Shown in pieces: positions 50,983 through 59,048 of a stretch of DNA of 64,000 bases (positions are counted from its first letter, which is position 1; each line of letters opens with the position of its first letter). The DNA lies in assembly GCF_900143185.1 (NCBI RefSeq), contig NZ_FSRQ01000004.1:62001-126000 (forward strand), written 5' to 3'. The notes beneath the pieces are model-generated. The model did no database searches, was not told the DNA's origin, and worked only from the letters and a program-made list of their open reading frames with translations. This DNA comes from Chryseobacterium scophthalmum (lineage in GTDB: Bacteria; Bacteroidota; Bacteroidia; Flavobacteriales; Weeksellaceae). A program made the translations under genes and the position numbers.

Positions 50983-51372
50983 ATGAGAAACTATATCGTA
51001 TATTTTTTGACTAGCCTTTTTCTGCTTTTTATGGTGGAAAGCAAGCTTAATGTCAAAACTTTGCGTAATGACTTTTCGGGTCATATTGCTCATAATTATC
51101 CAAATAAGATTGATCAGACCAATCAATCAGGAGCTAAATTTTCAGTTCAGCAAATAACAAATACTACCGACGGTTTTTCGATAGAATTGGCTGAAGATGA
51201 TTTTCAGTTTTCAGATACAGTTCAGGCAATTATCGTTTTTGCCAGTGTATTTGGGTTAATTTATTCATTTGGATTATTATTCAAAAAAAGGTTTAAACCC
51301 TCAATTTCCGAATTTTTACAGCACTTCAATTCTGTAAAAACATTTATTCTGATTCGTTCTATCAGAATCTAA
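50983..51372 (+). CDS. Hypothetical small membrane protein, 129 aa
   Basis: A small protein with an N-terminal hydrophobic helix (about 3-20, YIVYFLTSLFLLFMV) and a second helix near residues 75-98 (AIIVFASVFGLIYSFGLLF), with a periplasmic loop between and a basic tail. No family is recognised. ATG 50983 is preferred to an in-frame TTG at 50971, because a TAnnTTTG box (TACATTTG, 50966-50973) overlaps that codon. The promoter would leave a leader of about 10 nt. It precedes the RND operon by 144 bp but a hairpin lies in between. Confidence 0.6.
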   Translation: MRNYIVYFLTSLFLLFMVESKLNVKTLRNDFSGHIAHNYPNKIDQTNQSGAKFSVQQITNTTDGFSIELAEDDFQFSDTVQAIIVFASVFGLIYSFGLLFKKRFKPSISEFLQHFNSVKTFILIRSIRI

Positions 51373-51392
51373 AATTTCATTTTCCGATTTTC

Positions 51393-51420
51393 TTTTTTGT
51401 TCCAGAACCGGAACAAAAAA
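51393..51420. promoter_or_regulatory. Perfect inverted repeat upstream of the RND operon
   Basis: TTTTTTGTTCC (51393-51403) and GGAACAAAAAA (51410-51420) form an 11-bp perfect repeat with a 6-bp centre. The T-run precedes and the A-run follows, the reverse of a terminator, so an operator role is more plausible. It is 96 bp before the adaptor gene start. No regulator gene is adjacent. Confidence 0.4.
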
Positions 51421-51516
51421 ATGTTGCGTTGTGCTTTGAATGATTTTACAATGTAATTATTTCCAGAATTATTTATTCAAATTAAACTTTTTAACGATTT
51501 ATACCACTCTAAAATT

Positions 51517-52602
51517 ATGATGAAAAGAGTTGTCTCAGGTGCTGTCTTAAGCGCTGTTCTCTTACTGTTTAGCTGTAACGAGAAAAAAGAAGAAAAACAA
51601 GAAGATTCAGTGTATCCGGTGACTTCACCTGTAAAAATGGATACGATTATTAACAAAGATTTTGTCGCGCAGATTCAGTCGGTAAAAAACATTGAAATTC
51701 GTGCTCAGGAAAAAGGTTTCCTTGAGAAAATCTATGTAGACGAAGGTCAATACGTAAAGGCTGGACAAACATTATTCAGAATTATGCCTCAATTGTATCA
51801 GGCAGAATTATTAAAAGCAAAAGCTGAAGTTGAGCAGGCTTCAATTGAGCTGAGAAATGCAAGCACATTAGCCAACAACGATATTGTTTCTAAAAACGAA
51901 AGATTAATGGCTAAAGCTAAATTGGATGCTGCGAATGCTGAAATGAAATTAGCTCAAATCCATCTTTCATTTACAGATATTAAGGCTCCGTTCTCTGGAG
52001 TAATTGACAGAATTCCTTTAAAGTTGGGAAGTTTAGTGGATGAAGGTGATCTTTTGACGACGCTTTCAGACAACACAGATATTTACAGTTATTTTAATGT
52101 TTCCGAACCTGAATATCTTACTTATCAGAAGAATGTTGCAGACCGAGGAAATCAGAATGTGAATCTGGTCATGGCAAACGGAGATTTATTTAATCAGACC
52201 GGACAAATTCAAACAATCGAGGGACAGTTTGATAATGAAACTGGAAATATCGCTTTTAGAGCAAAGTTTCCAAATCCTGAAAAGCTATTAAGAAACGGTG
52301 AAACAGGAAAAATCCGAATGACTTTACCGTTGAAGAACGCTCTAATCATTCCCCAGAAAGCAACGTACGAAATTCAGGATCAGAAATATGTTTTTGTTGT
52401 CGATAAAAATGGGGTAGCAAAATCTAAAAATATTAAAGTTGCCTATGAACTTCCAGATATTTACGTTGTTGCATCTGGTCTTTCAGGTGGTGATAAAATC
52501 TTGTTGGAAGGAGTTCAGAAAGTGAAAGACGACCAAAAAGTAAAAGTGAAATTCCAGGATCCGAAGAAAGTTCTTCAATCTTTAAAATTAAAAGCAGAGT
52601 AA
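51517..52602 (+). CDS. RND efflux transporter periplasmic adaptor subunit
   Basis: A 361-aa membrane fusion protein of the AcrA/MexA type, lipid-anchored (lipobox LLLFSC, Cys20). It has the barrel-sandwich hybrid lipoyl halves (IEIRAQEKGFLEKIYVDEGQ and ITDIKAPFSGVIDR-like, here SFTDIKAPFSGVIDR), an alpha-hairpin between (about 95-150), a beta-barrel domain and a membrane-proximal domain. It links the inner-membrane pump to the outer-membrane channel. It is the first of three co-directional efflux genes. Confidence 0.93.
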   Translation: MMKRVVSGAVLSAVLLLFSCNEKKEEKQEDSVYPVTSPVKMDTIINKDFVAQIQSVKNIEIRAQEKGFLEKIYVDEGQYVKAGQTLFRIMPQLYQAELLKAKAEVEQASIELRNASTLANNDIVSKNERLMAKAKLDAANAEMKLAQIHLSFTDIKAPFSGVIDRIPLKLGSLVDEGDLLTTLSDNTDIYSYFNVSEPEYLTYQKNVADRGNQNVNLVMANGDLFNQTGQIQTIEGQFDNETGNIAFRAKFPNPEKLLRNGETGKIRMTLPLKNALIIPQKATYEIQDQKYVFVVDKNGVAKSKNIKVAYELPDIYVVASGLSGGDKILLEGVQKVKDDQKVKVKFQDPKKVLQSLKLKAE

Positions 52603-52604
52603 AA

Positions 52605-52666
52605 ATAAATGATAATTGATAAGCGATCATTGATCCATCATTCATCATTAATAATTTATCATTTAT
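52605..52666. repeat. AT-rich intergenic inverted repeat between adaptor and pump genes
   Basis: ATAAATGATAA (52605-52615) pairs perfectly with TTATCATTTAT (52656-52666). The space between is filled with further TGATxATT/CATCATT words. The style matches the repeat after mqo (5366-5409). It lies inside an operon and has no T-tract, so it is not a classic terminator. Confidence 0.6.
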
Positions 52667-52676
52667 AATTATTTTT

Positions 52677-55600
52677 ATGTTTAAAAAATTCATACGCAGA
52701 CCTGTTCTGTCGATTGTAATCTCTTTGATTATCGTTTTTATGGGAGTTTTATCGTTAATGAAACTTCCTATTACTCAGTTTCCTGCAATTTCACCACCAA
52801 AAGTAAATATTACGGCAACTTATCCGGGTGCGAATAACGAATTATTGATTAAATCTGTAGTTATTCCTTTGGAAAGAGGGCTAAATGGCCTTCCGGGAAT
52901 GAAATATATGACTTCCGATGCCGGAAATGATGGTGAAACTTCCATTCAGGTGGTGTTTGATCTGGGAACTGACCCGAATGTTGCGGCTGTTAATGTTCAG
53001 AACCGTGTTTCTTCGGTAGTGAATAAACTTCCACCTTTGGTAGTTCGCGAAGGGGTAAAAATTACCCGTGAAGAACCCAATATGTTGATGTACATTAACT
53101 TGTACAGTGACGATCCTAAAGCTGACCAAAAATTCCTTTTCAACTATGCAGATATCAATGTAATGTCTGAATTGAGAAGGGTAAGTGGAGTTGGTTTTGC
53201 CGACATTTTGGGAACCAGAGAATATGCAATGCGTATTTGGTTGAAACCTGATAGATTAACGGCTTACAATATTTCAGCCGATGAAGTAATGGAAGCTTTA
53301 AACCAACAAAGTTTGGAAGCTTCTCCAGGAAAAACAGGTGAAAGTTCGGGGAAACGTTCTCAGTCTTTTGAATATATTTTGAAATATTCCGGACGTTTTA
53401 ATAATGAAAAAGATTACGGGAATATTATTCTTAAAGCTAAATCTGCCGGAGAATTTGTACGACTAAAAGATGTTGCCGATATCGAATTTGGTTCTTCGAT
53501 GTACGATATTTATTCTACATTGAACGGAAAACCATCTGCAGCGATTACGGTAAAACAATCTTACGGATCAAATGCGAGTGACGTTATCAAAAATGTAAAA
53601 ACCTTAATGGCTCAATTAGAGAAAACCAACTTCCCGAAAGGAATGCATTACGACATCAGTTATGACGTTTCAAGATTCTTGGATGCATCAATTGAAAAAG
53701 TTGTTCATACTTTATTTGAAGCCTTTATTTTGGTGGCAATCGTGGTATTTTTATTCTTGGGAGATTGGCGTTCAACATTGATTCCGGCAATTGCAGTTCC
53801 GGTTTCATTGGTAGGAACTTTTGCAGTAATGTCCGCATTTGGAATTACTTTAAATATGATTTCGCTTTTCGCTTTGGTAATGGCAATTGGTGTCGTCGTC
53901 GATGATGCGATCGTCGTAATTGAAGCAGTTCACGCTAAAATGGAAGAAAAAGGTCTTTCCGCATTAAAAGCAACTGAAGAAGCAATGCACGAAATCAGTG
54001 GAGCAATTATCGCAATCACTTTGGTAATGGCGGCTGTATTTATTCCGGTAGCATTTATGTCGGGTCCGGTGGGAGTTTTCTACCGTCAGTTCTCGATTAC
54101 AATGGCTTCATCGATTATTCTTTCTGGAGTTGTTGCTTTGACTTTAACTCCGGCTTTATGTGCTTTAATTTTAAAAAATAACCACGGAAAGGCTAGAAAG
54201 AAAGGTCCTATTACGATTCTTTTAGATAAATTCAATGGTTTATTTAACAAAGGAGCTGGGAAATATGAAAAGTTATTGAATAAAACAGTAACTAAAAAAT
54301 TTATTACACTTCCTTTGTTATTGATCTTCTGTGCTTGTACTTACTTTTTAAGCAACTCATTGCCTTCAGGATTTATTCCTAGTGAAGATCAGGGGATGAT
54401 TTATGGGATTATCCAGACTCCTCCTGGTTCAACATTAGAAAGAACGAATCAGATTGCAAGAGAGTTGTTGAAAGAATCTGAAGATATTGATGGTGTACAG
54501 TCTGTTTCATCTTTGGCTGGTTACGAAATTCTTACAGAAGGAACAGGTTCAAACTCTGGAACGTGTTTGATCAACCTTAAAAGTTGGGAAGAACGTTCAG
54601 AGTCTGCCGCCGAAATCATCGAAAAATTGGAAGAAAAAGCTAAAAATATTCCGGGAGCGAATATTGAATTCTTCCAACCGCCTTCTATTCCTGGTTATGG
54701 TGCTGCAGGTGGTTTTGAATTAAGACTTCTCGATAAAGCCGGAAGTGGTGATTACCAAAAAATGGAGCAGGTAAGTACTGATTTTGTAAAAGAATTGAAG
54801 AAACGTCCTGAATTAGGTTCCGCATTTACCTTCTATTCTGCGAGTTTCCCTCAATATATGCTTAAAATCGATAATGATTTGGCCGAACAAAAAGGGGTAA
54901 GCATAGAAAAAGCAATGGATAATCTTTCCACCTTGATTGGTTCAAACTACGAAACAAGTTTCATCCGTTTTGATAGACCTTATAAAGTAATTGTTCAGGC
55001 TGGTCCGCAATATCGTGCTTTACCGAGTGATTTGTTGAAATTATATGTAAAAAACGATAAAGATCAGATGGTCCCGTATTCAGATTTTATGCATTTAGAA
55101 AAAGTATATGGTCTTTCAGAGATTACGAGACATAATATGTACAATTCTTCCGAAGTAAGTGGAACTCCGGCTCCAGGTTACAGTTCCGGACAGGCGATTA
55201 AAGCTATTCAGGAAGTTGCCGATAAAACGTTACCAAGAGGTTTCGGAATCGACTGGGCGGGAATTTCAAAAGATGAAGTAGGCCGTGGAAACGAAGCGGT
55301 TTATATCTTCTTGATCTGTTTAGGATTTGTTTATTTAATTCTTTCTGCGCAGTATGAAAGCTTTATTCTTCCTTTACCGGTAATCCTTTCTTTACCTACA
55401 GGTATTTTCGGAGCATTTTTATGTCTAAAACTTTTAGGTTTAGAAAACAACATCTATGCACAGGTTGCAATGGTCATGTTGATCGGACTTTTAGGTAAAA
55501 ATGCGGTATTGATTATTGAATTTGCCGTTCAGAAAAAAGCGGAAGAAGGAATTTCGGTGACGAAAGCAGCAATTGAAGGAGCAGCAGTTCGTTTCAGACC

Positions 55601-55871
55601 TATTTTGATGACTTCATTTGCATTTGTTGCAGGATTAATTCCTTTGGTAATGGCAACCGGACCGGGAGCTGTAGGAAACAGAACTATCGGAACTGCTGCT
55701 GCAGGAGGAATGCTTTTAGGAACCGTTTTCGGACTGATGATTATTCCAGGATTATATTACATTTTCGGGACCATTGCCGATAAAACAAGATTGGCAAAAT
55801 ATGAAGAAGAAAATCCTTTAACAGAACAAACAGAACCTTATCAACACGATGATAAACATGAAGATTTATAA
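52677..55871 (+). CDS. RND efflux transporter permease subunit (HAE1 family, AcrB-like)
   Basis: A 1064-aa proton-driven inner-membrane pump. Standard start FKKFIRRPVLSIVISLIIVFMG with helix 1 (quoted in parts), large periplasmic domains, and helix 4 with the proton-relay pair AIGVVVDDAIVVIE (two adjacent Asp). The second half has LLIGLLGKNAVLIIEFA and the typical FRPILMTSFAFVAGLIPL. Length and motif set match hydrophobe/amphiphile efflux pumps, so it probably exports drugs, dyes or detergents. The outer-membrane gene overlaps its 3' end. Confidence 0.95.
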   Translation: MFKKFIRRPVLSIVISLIIVFMGVLSLMKLPITQFPAISPPKVNITATYPGANNELLIKSVVIPLERGLNGLPGMKYMTSDAGNDGETSIQVVFDLGTDPNVAAVNVQNRVSSVVNKLPPLVVREGVKITREEPNMLMYINLYSDDPKADQKFLFNYADINVMSELRRVSGVGFADILGTREYAMRIWLKPDRLTAYNISADEVMEALNQQSLEASPGKTGESSGKRSQSFEYILKYSGRFNNEKDYGNIILKAKSAGEFVRLKDVADIEFGSSMYDIYSTLNGKPSAAITVKQSYGSNASDVIKNVKTLMAQLEKTNFPKGMHYDISYDVSRFLDASIEKVVHTLFEAFILVAIVVFLFLGDWRSTLIPAIAVPVSLVGTFAVMSAFGITLNMISLFALVMAIGVVVDDAIVVIEAVHAKMEEKGLSALKATEEAMHEISGAIIAITLVMAAVFIPVAFMSGPVGVFYRQFSITMASSIILSGVVALTLTPALCALILKNNHGKARKKGPITILLDKFNGLFNKGAGKYEKLLNKTVTKKFITLPLLLIFCACTYFLSNSLPSGFIPSEDQGMIYGIIQTPPGSTLERTNQIARELLKESEDIDGVQSVSSLAGYEILTEGTGSNSGTCLINLKSWEERSESAAEIIEKLEEKAKNIPGANIEFFQPPSIPGYGAAGGFELRLLDKAGSGDYQKMEQVSTDFVKELKKRPELGSAFTFYSASFPQYMLKIDNDLAEQKGVSIEKAMDNLSTLIGSNYETSFIRFDRPYKVIVQAGPQYRALPSDLLKLYVKNDKDQMVPYSDFMHLEKVYGLSEITRHNMYNSSEVSGTPAPGYSSGQAIKAIQEVADKTLPRGFGIDWAGISKDEVGRGNEAVYIFLICLGFVYLILSAQYESFILPLPVILSLPTGIFGAFLCLKLLGLENNIYAQVAMVMLIGLLGKNAVLIIEFAVQKKAEEGISVTKAAIEGAAVRFRPILMTSFAFVAGLIPLVMATGPGAVGNRTIGTAAAGGMLLGTVFGLMIIPGLYYIFGTIADKTRLAKYEEENPLTEQTEPYQHDDKHEDL

Positions 55872-57300
55872 TAAATATATTGCTGCCATTGCCGTATCGC
55901 TTGTTTTAGCAAGTTGTAAAGCTCCGATGGCAACGGTGATTCAGGACGACGTAAAAAATAATATTCCTGAGAATTTTAAGCAAGATGAACAGCAGGATGT
56001 TAATAACAACAGCGGAACAACACCTTGGAGACAGTTTTTTACCGATCCGAATCTGGTAAGTTTAATTGAAACTTCTCTTAAAAATAATCAGGAGTTGATG
56101 ATCACGCTTCAGGAGATCGAGATCGCCAAAAGTGGGGTCGTTGCTAAAAAAGGAAAGCTTTCTCCAACTGTAAGAGCAGGTTTAGGAGCAGGAGTAAAAA
56201 AAGCGGGTCGTTACACCAGCGAAGGAGCAGGTGATGCTTCAACGGAAATCGAGCCAGGAAAAGAAATGCCCGATCCGCTTGGGAATTTCGAAGGAGGTTT
56301 GATGGCCAACTGGGAAATCGACATCTGGAAAAAACTCAGAAATGAGAAAGATGCTGCCGTTGCGCATTATCTTTCAACCGTTGAAGGAAAGAATTTTGTG
56401 CTTTCTAATCTGATCGAGGAAGTTGCCGATAATTATTACGAATTATTGGCGTTGGATAATCAGCTGGATATTATTCAGCAATATATCAAACTGCAGACGA
56501 GAGCTTTAGAAATTTCAAAAATTCAGAAACAAGCAGCTGCAGCAACTGAATTGGCAGTGAAAAAGTTTGAAGCTGAATTGGCAAAATCAAAAGCGACAGA
56601 ATACACAATTCGTCAGCAGATTACTGAAAAAGAAAATCAGATCAATGCGCTTTGTGGTCGTTATCCGCAACCGATCGTAAGAACTAAGGAAAGCTTTATG
56701 TCGACCATTCCACAAACGGTTTACACGGGAATTCCATCTCAGTTATTAGCAAACCGTCCTGATATTAAACAGGCTGAATTAGAATTAAAAGCTGCAAAAT
56801 TAGATGTTGAAGCGGCAAGAAAAGAATTCTATCCAAGTTTAGAAATTTCTGCAACTTTAGGATTGGAAGCTTTTAAACCTTCTTATTTAGTTAAAATGCC
56901 GGAATCAATTGCTTACAATTTGGTTGGAGAATTGGCTGGTCCACTGATTAACAAAAGTGCGATTAAAGCAAATTTCCAAACAGCAGATGCGAAACAGATT
57001 CAGGCTTTGTATGAATATGACAAAACCATTCTGAATGCGTACTTAGACATCTCAAACTTAATGTCTAAAGTGAAAAATATCGATCAGTATTATCAGTTAA
57101 AATCTCAGGAAACACAAGCTTTAGACCAATCTATTGATATTGCCAATCAGCTTTTCAAAAATTCGAGAGCAGACTATCTGGAAGTTTTACTCAACCAAAG
57201 AGACGCTTTAGATGCGAAAATGGAATTGATCGAAGCCAAAGAAAAGCAGTTAAGTACTGTAGTTGACATCTACAAAAGTTTAGGTGGCGGCTGGAAATAG
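55858..57300 (+). CDS. Outer-membrane efflux protein, TolC family (NodT-like lipoprotein)
   Basis: A 480-aa outer-membrane factor. Signal peptide with lipobox (VLASC, Cys20), then the two OEP repeats of long helices and short strands. Typical pieces are GTTPWRQFFTDPNLVSLIE, ANWEIDIWKKLRNE and SQLLANRPDIKQAELEL. It completes the tripartite pump with the two upstream genes. The start at 55858 overlaps the pump gene by 14 nt; an in-frame ATG at 55849 adds three residues. A terminator follows at 57339-57374. Confidence 0.93.
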   Translation: MKIYNKYIAAIAVSLVLASCKAPMATVIQDDVKNNIPENFKQDEQQDVNNNSGTTPWRQFFTDPNLVSLIETSLKNNQELMITLQEIEIAKSGVVAKKGKLSPTVRAGLGAGVKKAGRYTSEGAGDASTEIEPGKEMPDPLGNFEGGLMANWEIDIWKKLRNEKDAAVAHYLSTVEGKNFVLSNLIEEVADNYYELLALDNQLDIIQQYIKLQTRALEISKIQKQAAAATELAVKKFEAELAKSKATEYTIRQQITEKENQINALCGRYPQPIVRTKESFMSTIPQTVYTGIPSQLLANRPDIKQAELELKAAKLDVEAARKEFYPSLEISATLGLEAFKPSYLVKMPESIAYNLVGELAGPLINKSAIKANFQTADAKQIQALYEYDKTILNAYLDISNLMSKVKNIDQYYQLKSQETQALDQSIDIANQLFKNSRADYLEVLLNQRDALDAKMELIEAKEKQLSTVVDIYKSLGGGWK

Positions 57301-57338
57301 GTTTAGTTTTTTTATTCATATCATTATTTCATTCGTTG

Positions 57339-57374
57339 AAGTCCGGTTCTAATTTTTTAGAGCCGGACTTTTTT
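57339..57374 (+). terminator. Terminator of the RND efflux operon
   Basis: AAGTCCGGTTCT (57339-57350) pairs with AGAGCCGGACTT (57359-57370; one G-T-type mismatch at the loop side) and is followed by TTTT. Confidence 0.85.
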
Positions 57375-57459
57375 ATTGAAAATAATTTATATCGAAATAA
57401 AACGCGTCAAGTTTTGGCGCATTACAGCTATAGCTTTGCAGTATAAAATATTGAGAGTT

Positions 57460-58158
57460 ATGGAAATCCCGTTTTATTTAAGCTTCAGAGAATTTGAAAA
57501 TGATTATTATAACAATCTTGAAAACTGGTTTGAAAACAATCGAAATACCAATGAGACCGATTTTCTTCTTCATCTGAAAGAGATGTATAAGCCGTATTTA
57601 TGCTATAATTTTTCGAAAGACAGATTACAGGCAGATGCAGTGATCGAAATAAATAATTGTTTCTTTCCATATCATGAAAACTTTGGAATTTCTTTTAATA
57701 TAAATCATGAAAACGCTAAAAATTTCAAAACCGGAATCAGCAATATTTCTGAAATAAAAAGCATCACGATGATGGAATATGCTCAACATATTTTAGACAG
57801 AATCCATCAATATTTTCAGAAAAATAAAATTTCAATGAAAGAAAATGAAACGATTCTGGATTACATCAATCATTATGAATTGATCACTGCAAAAGAAAAA
57901 ACTGGCTATTATCCTAACTATGATTTGCATCAGAAAAAACTTCCGTTTTTAAAGGCTTTTCTTCCTCGCTTCGGAAGTACGGTGGATATGTCTTTATACC
58001 GAAATTTTTATTTTTCAGTGGTACGAATTGCAGATTTCATAGACTCAAAATTGAATGAAGTTCAGGCTTTTGATCAAAGTATTTATAGTGAATTAAAATC
58101 TGAAGCAATGATAAAAGTTCACATGAGAGGTCATAGTTTTTTGACTATTTGCAATTGA
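57460..58158 (+). CDS. Hypothetical protein, 232 aa
   Basis: A soluble protein without signal peptide. Tyr, Phe and Asn are abundant; predicted mainly helical, e.g. LENWFENNRNTNETDFLLHL and MMEYAQHILDRIHQYFQK. The ILDYINHYELITAKEKTGYYPNY segment looks like a conserved core (quoted in parts). I cannot place it in a family; a distant link to RteC-type proteins of Bacteroidota was considered but not supported. The ATG at 57460 is preferred; a TAnnTTTG-like TAGCTTTG is at 57431-57438. The downstream 0.74 kb has no gene. Confidence 0.65.
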   Translation: MEIPFYLSFREFENDYYNNLENWFENNRNTNETDFLLHLKEMYKPYLCYNFSKDRLQADAVIEINNCFFPYHENFGISFNINHENAKNFKTGISNISEIKSITMMEYAQHILDRIHQYFQKNKISMKENETILDYINHYELITAKEKTGYYPNYDLHQKKLPFLKAFLPRFGSTVDMSLYRNFYFSVVRIADFIDSKLNEVQAFDQSIYSELKSEAMIKVHMRGHSFLTICN

Positions 58159-58195
58159 TTTTTTTTTTAGGAGCTTAATCCCGCTTTCCGCACTC

Positions 58196-58250
58196 GCTAT
58201 TTTTTAGTTTCGGCGGCGGCTTTGCCGCCGCCGAATCCAAAAAAATGAGC
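58196..58250. repeat. GC-rich hairpin element
   Basis: The core is a 12-bp perfect stem (58209-58220 with 58224-58235, loop TTT), continued outward by pairing of GCTATTTTTTAG with CCAAAAAAATGAGC. The stem word TTCGGCGGC is shared with the hairpin at 1311-1350. Confidence 0.65.
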
Positions 58251-58413
58251 TCAAACAATTGCTCCAATCGGGGCTAAGAAATGAGGTTTCCAAAACCCGA
58301 ATTTAAAAATTAAAACAAATTGCCCGATTTAGAAAAGAAATAAAAGATTAATCCATTAAATAAAATTCCCATTGCTTGGAAGCGGTTAAGCTAATAACCA
58401 ATTACAATAAATA

Positions 58414-58485
58414 ATCCGCACGGGTTTTGGGAATTTTAGGATTAATTATTAATTTTTAGCGAAAGATTCCAGTTTTGAACTTTTG
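58414..58485. repeat. 72-bp direct repeat, copy A
   Basis: Starts ATCCGCACGGGTTTTGGG and ends in GAACTTTTG. It differs from copy B (58707-58778) at 4 of 72 positions. Weaker similarity extends about 80 bp upstream (TTAATCC.TTAAA..AATTCCCA). Confidence 0.8.
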
Positions 58486-58706
58486 TTTCTTTTGCTTTAA
58501 AATGAAAGAATATTTATTGAACATTCATACACATCATTATATTGTCGAAATGCATTTTGAGCTATTAAATTTGAAAAGTTTTGTAAGTCATTCTGATTTT
58601 CTCGACTTAGGAAGCTGAAGCGTTAAGAAAATTAAAAATTAATCCGTTAAAAAATTCCCACTGTTTGAGTGCGGGACAAAATTAAGAACCCAATCACTAA
58701 TATATG

Positions 58707-58778
58707 ATCCGCACGAGTTTTGGGGATTTTAGGATTAATTATTAATTTTTAGCGAAAGATTCCAGTCTTGAATTTTTG
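58707..58778. repeat. 72-bp direct repeat, copy B
   Basis: Starts ATCCGCACGAGTTTTGGG and ends in GAATTTTTG. Same orientation as copy A, 293 bp downstream. The central TTAGGATTAATTATTAATTT is identical in both copies. Confidence 0.8.
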
Positions 58779-58867
58779 GTCCGTTTGCTTCAAGGCAAAA
58801 GGACGAAATAATCAAATTTGAATTACTAAGTAGAAACAATTTTTATAGAACAGGTTCATTTCAAGCA

Positions 58868-58895
58868 AAAAACCAGATCAATTGATCTGGTTTTT
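58868..58895 (-). terminator. Terminator of tRNA-Ser
   Basis: A perfect 22-bp palindrome AACCAGATCAA-TTGATCTGGTT (58871-58892) with A- and T-runs, directly downstream of the minus-strand tRNA. Confidence 0.85.
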
Positions 58896-58902
58896 GTTTT
58901 TG

Positions 58903-58989
58903 TAGAGAAGATGGGATTCGAACCCACGATACAGTTACCCGTATACCACCTTTCCAGGGTGGCTCCTTCAACCACTCGGACACCTCTCT
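58903..58989 (-). tRNA. tRNA-Ser (anticodon GGA)
   Basis: An 87-nt class II tRNA on the minus strand: acceptor AGAGAGG with CTTCTCT (one G-T pair), D-arm TCCGAG.., anticodon stem CCACC with GGTGG around CTGGAAA (anticodon GGA, plus-strand 58953-58955), long variable arm, T-arm GTGGG-TTCGAAT-CCCAT. The discriminator base as read here is A (58903) instead of the G usual for serine tRNAs. CCA is not encoded. Confidence 0.93.
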
Positions 58990-59003
58990 ATGTTTGAAGA
59001 CTG

Positions 59004-59034
59004 CAAAAATAGGCTATTTTATTGAATCTACAAA
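59004..59034 (-). promoter_or_regulatory. Promoter of tRNA-Ser
   Basis: On the minus strand TTTG (59031-59034) lies 19 bp before TATTTTTG (59004-59011). The mature 5' end is at 58989. Confidence 0.75.
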
Positions 59035-59048
59035 TTCTTAATTTAAAA

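Larger units (their letters stand above)
58159..58902. other. Gene-free repeat zone (0.74 kb)
   Basis: No open frame with coding character on either strand. It holds a GC-rich hairpin with extended arms (58196-58250), flanked by GCTTAATCCCG-like and CGGGGCTAAG-like pairs (about 58173-58277), and two near-identical 72-bp copies (58414-58485 and 58707-58778) with related flanks, followed by the tRNA-Ser terminator. The sequence is likely a cluster of dispersed repeats next to a tRNA gene. Confidence 0.6.

Noticed and set aside
58159..58902. A hidden small gene or CRISPR array in the repeat zone
   Set aside because: No frame has coding character, and two 72-bp copies with a single unlike spacer do not make a CRISPR array.
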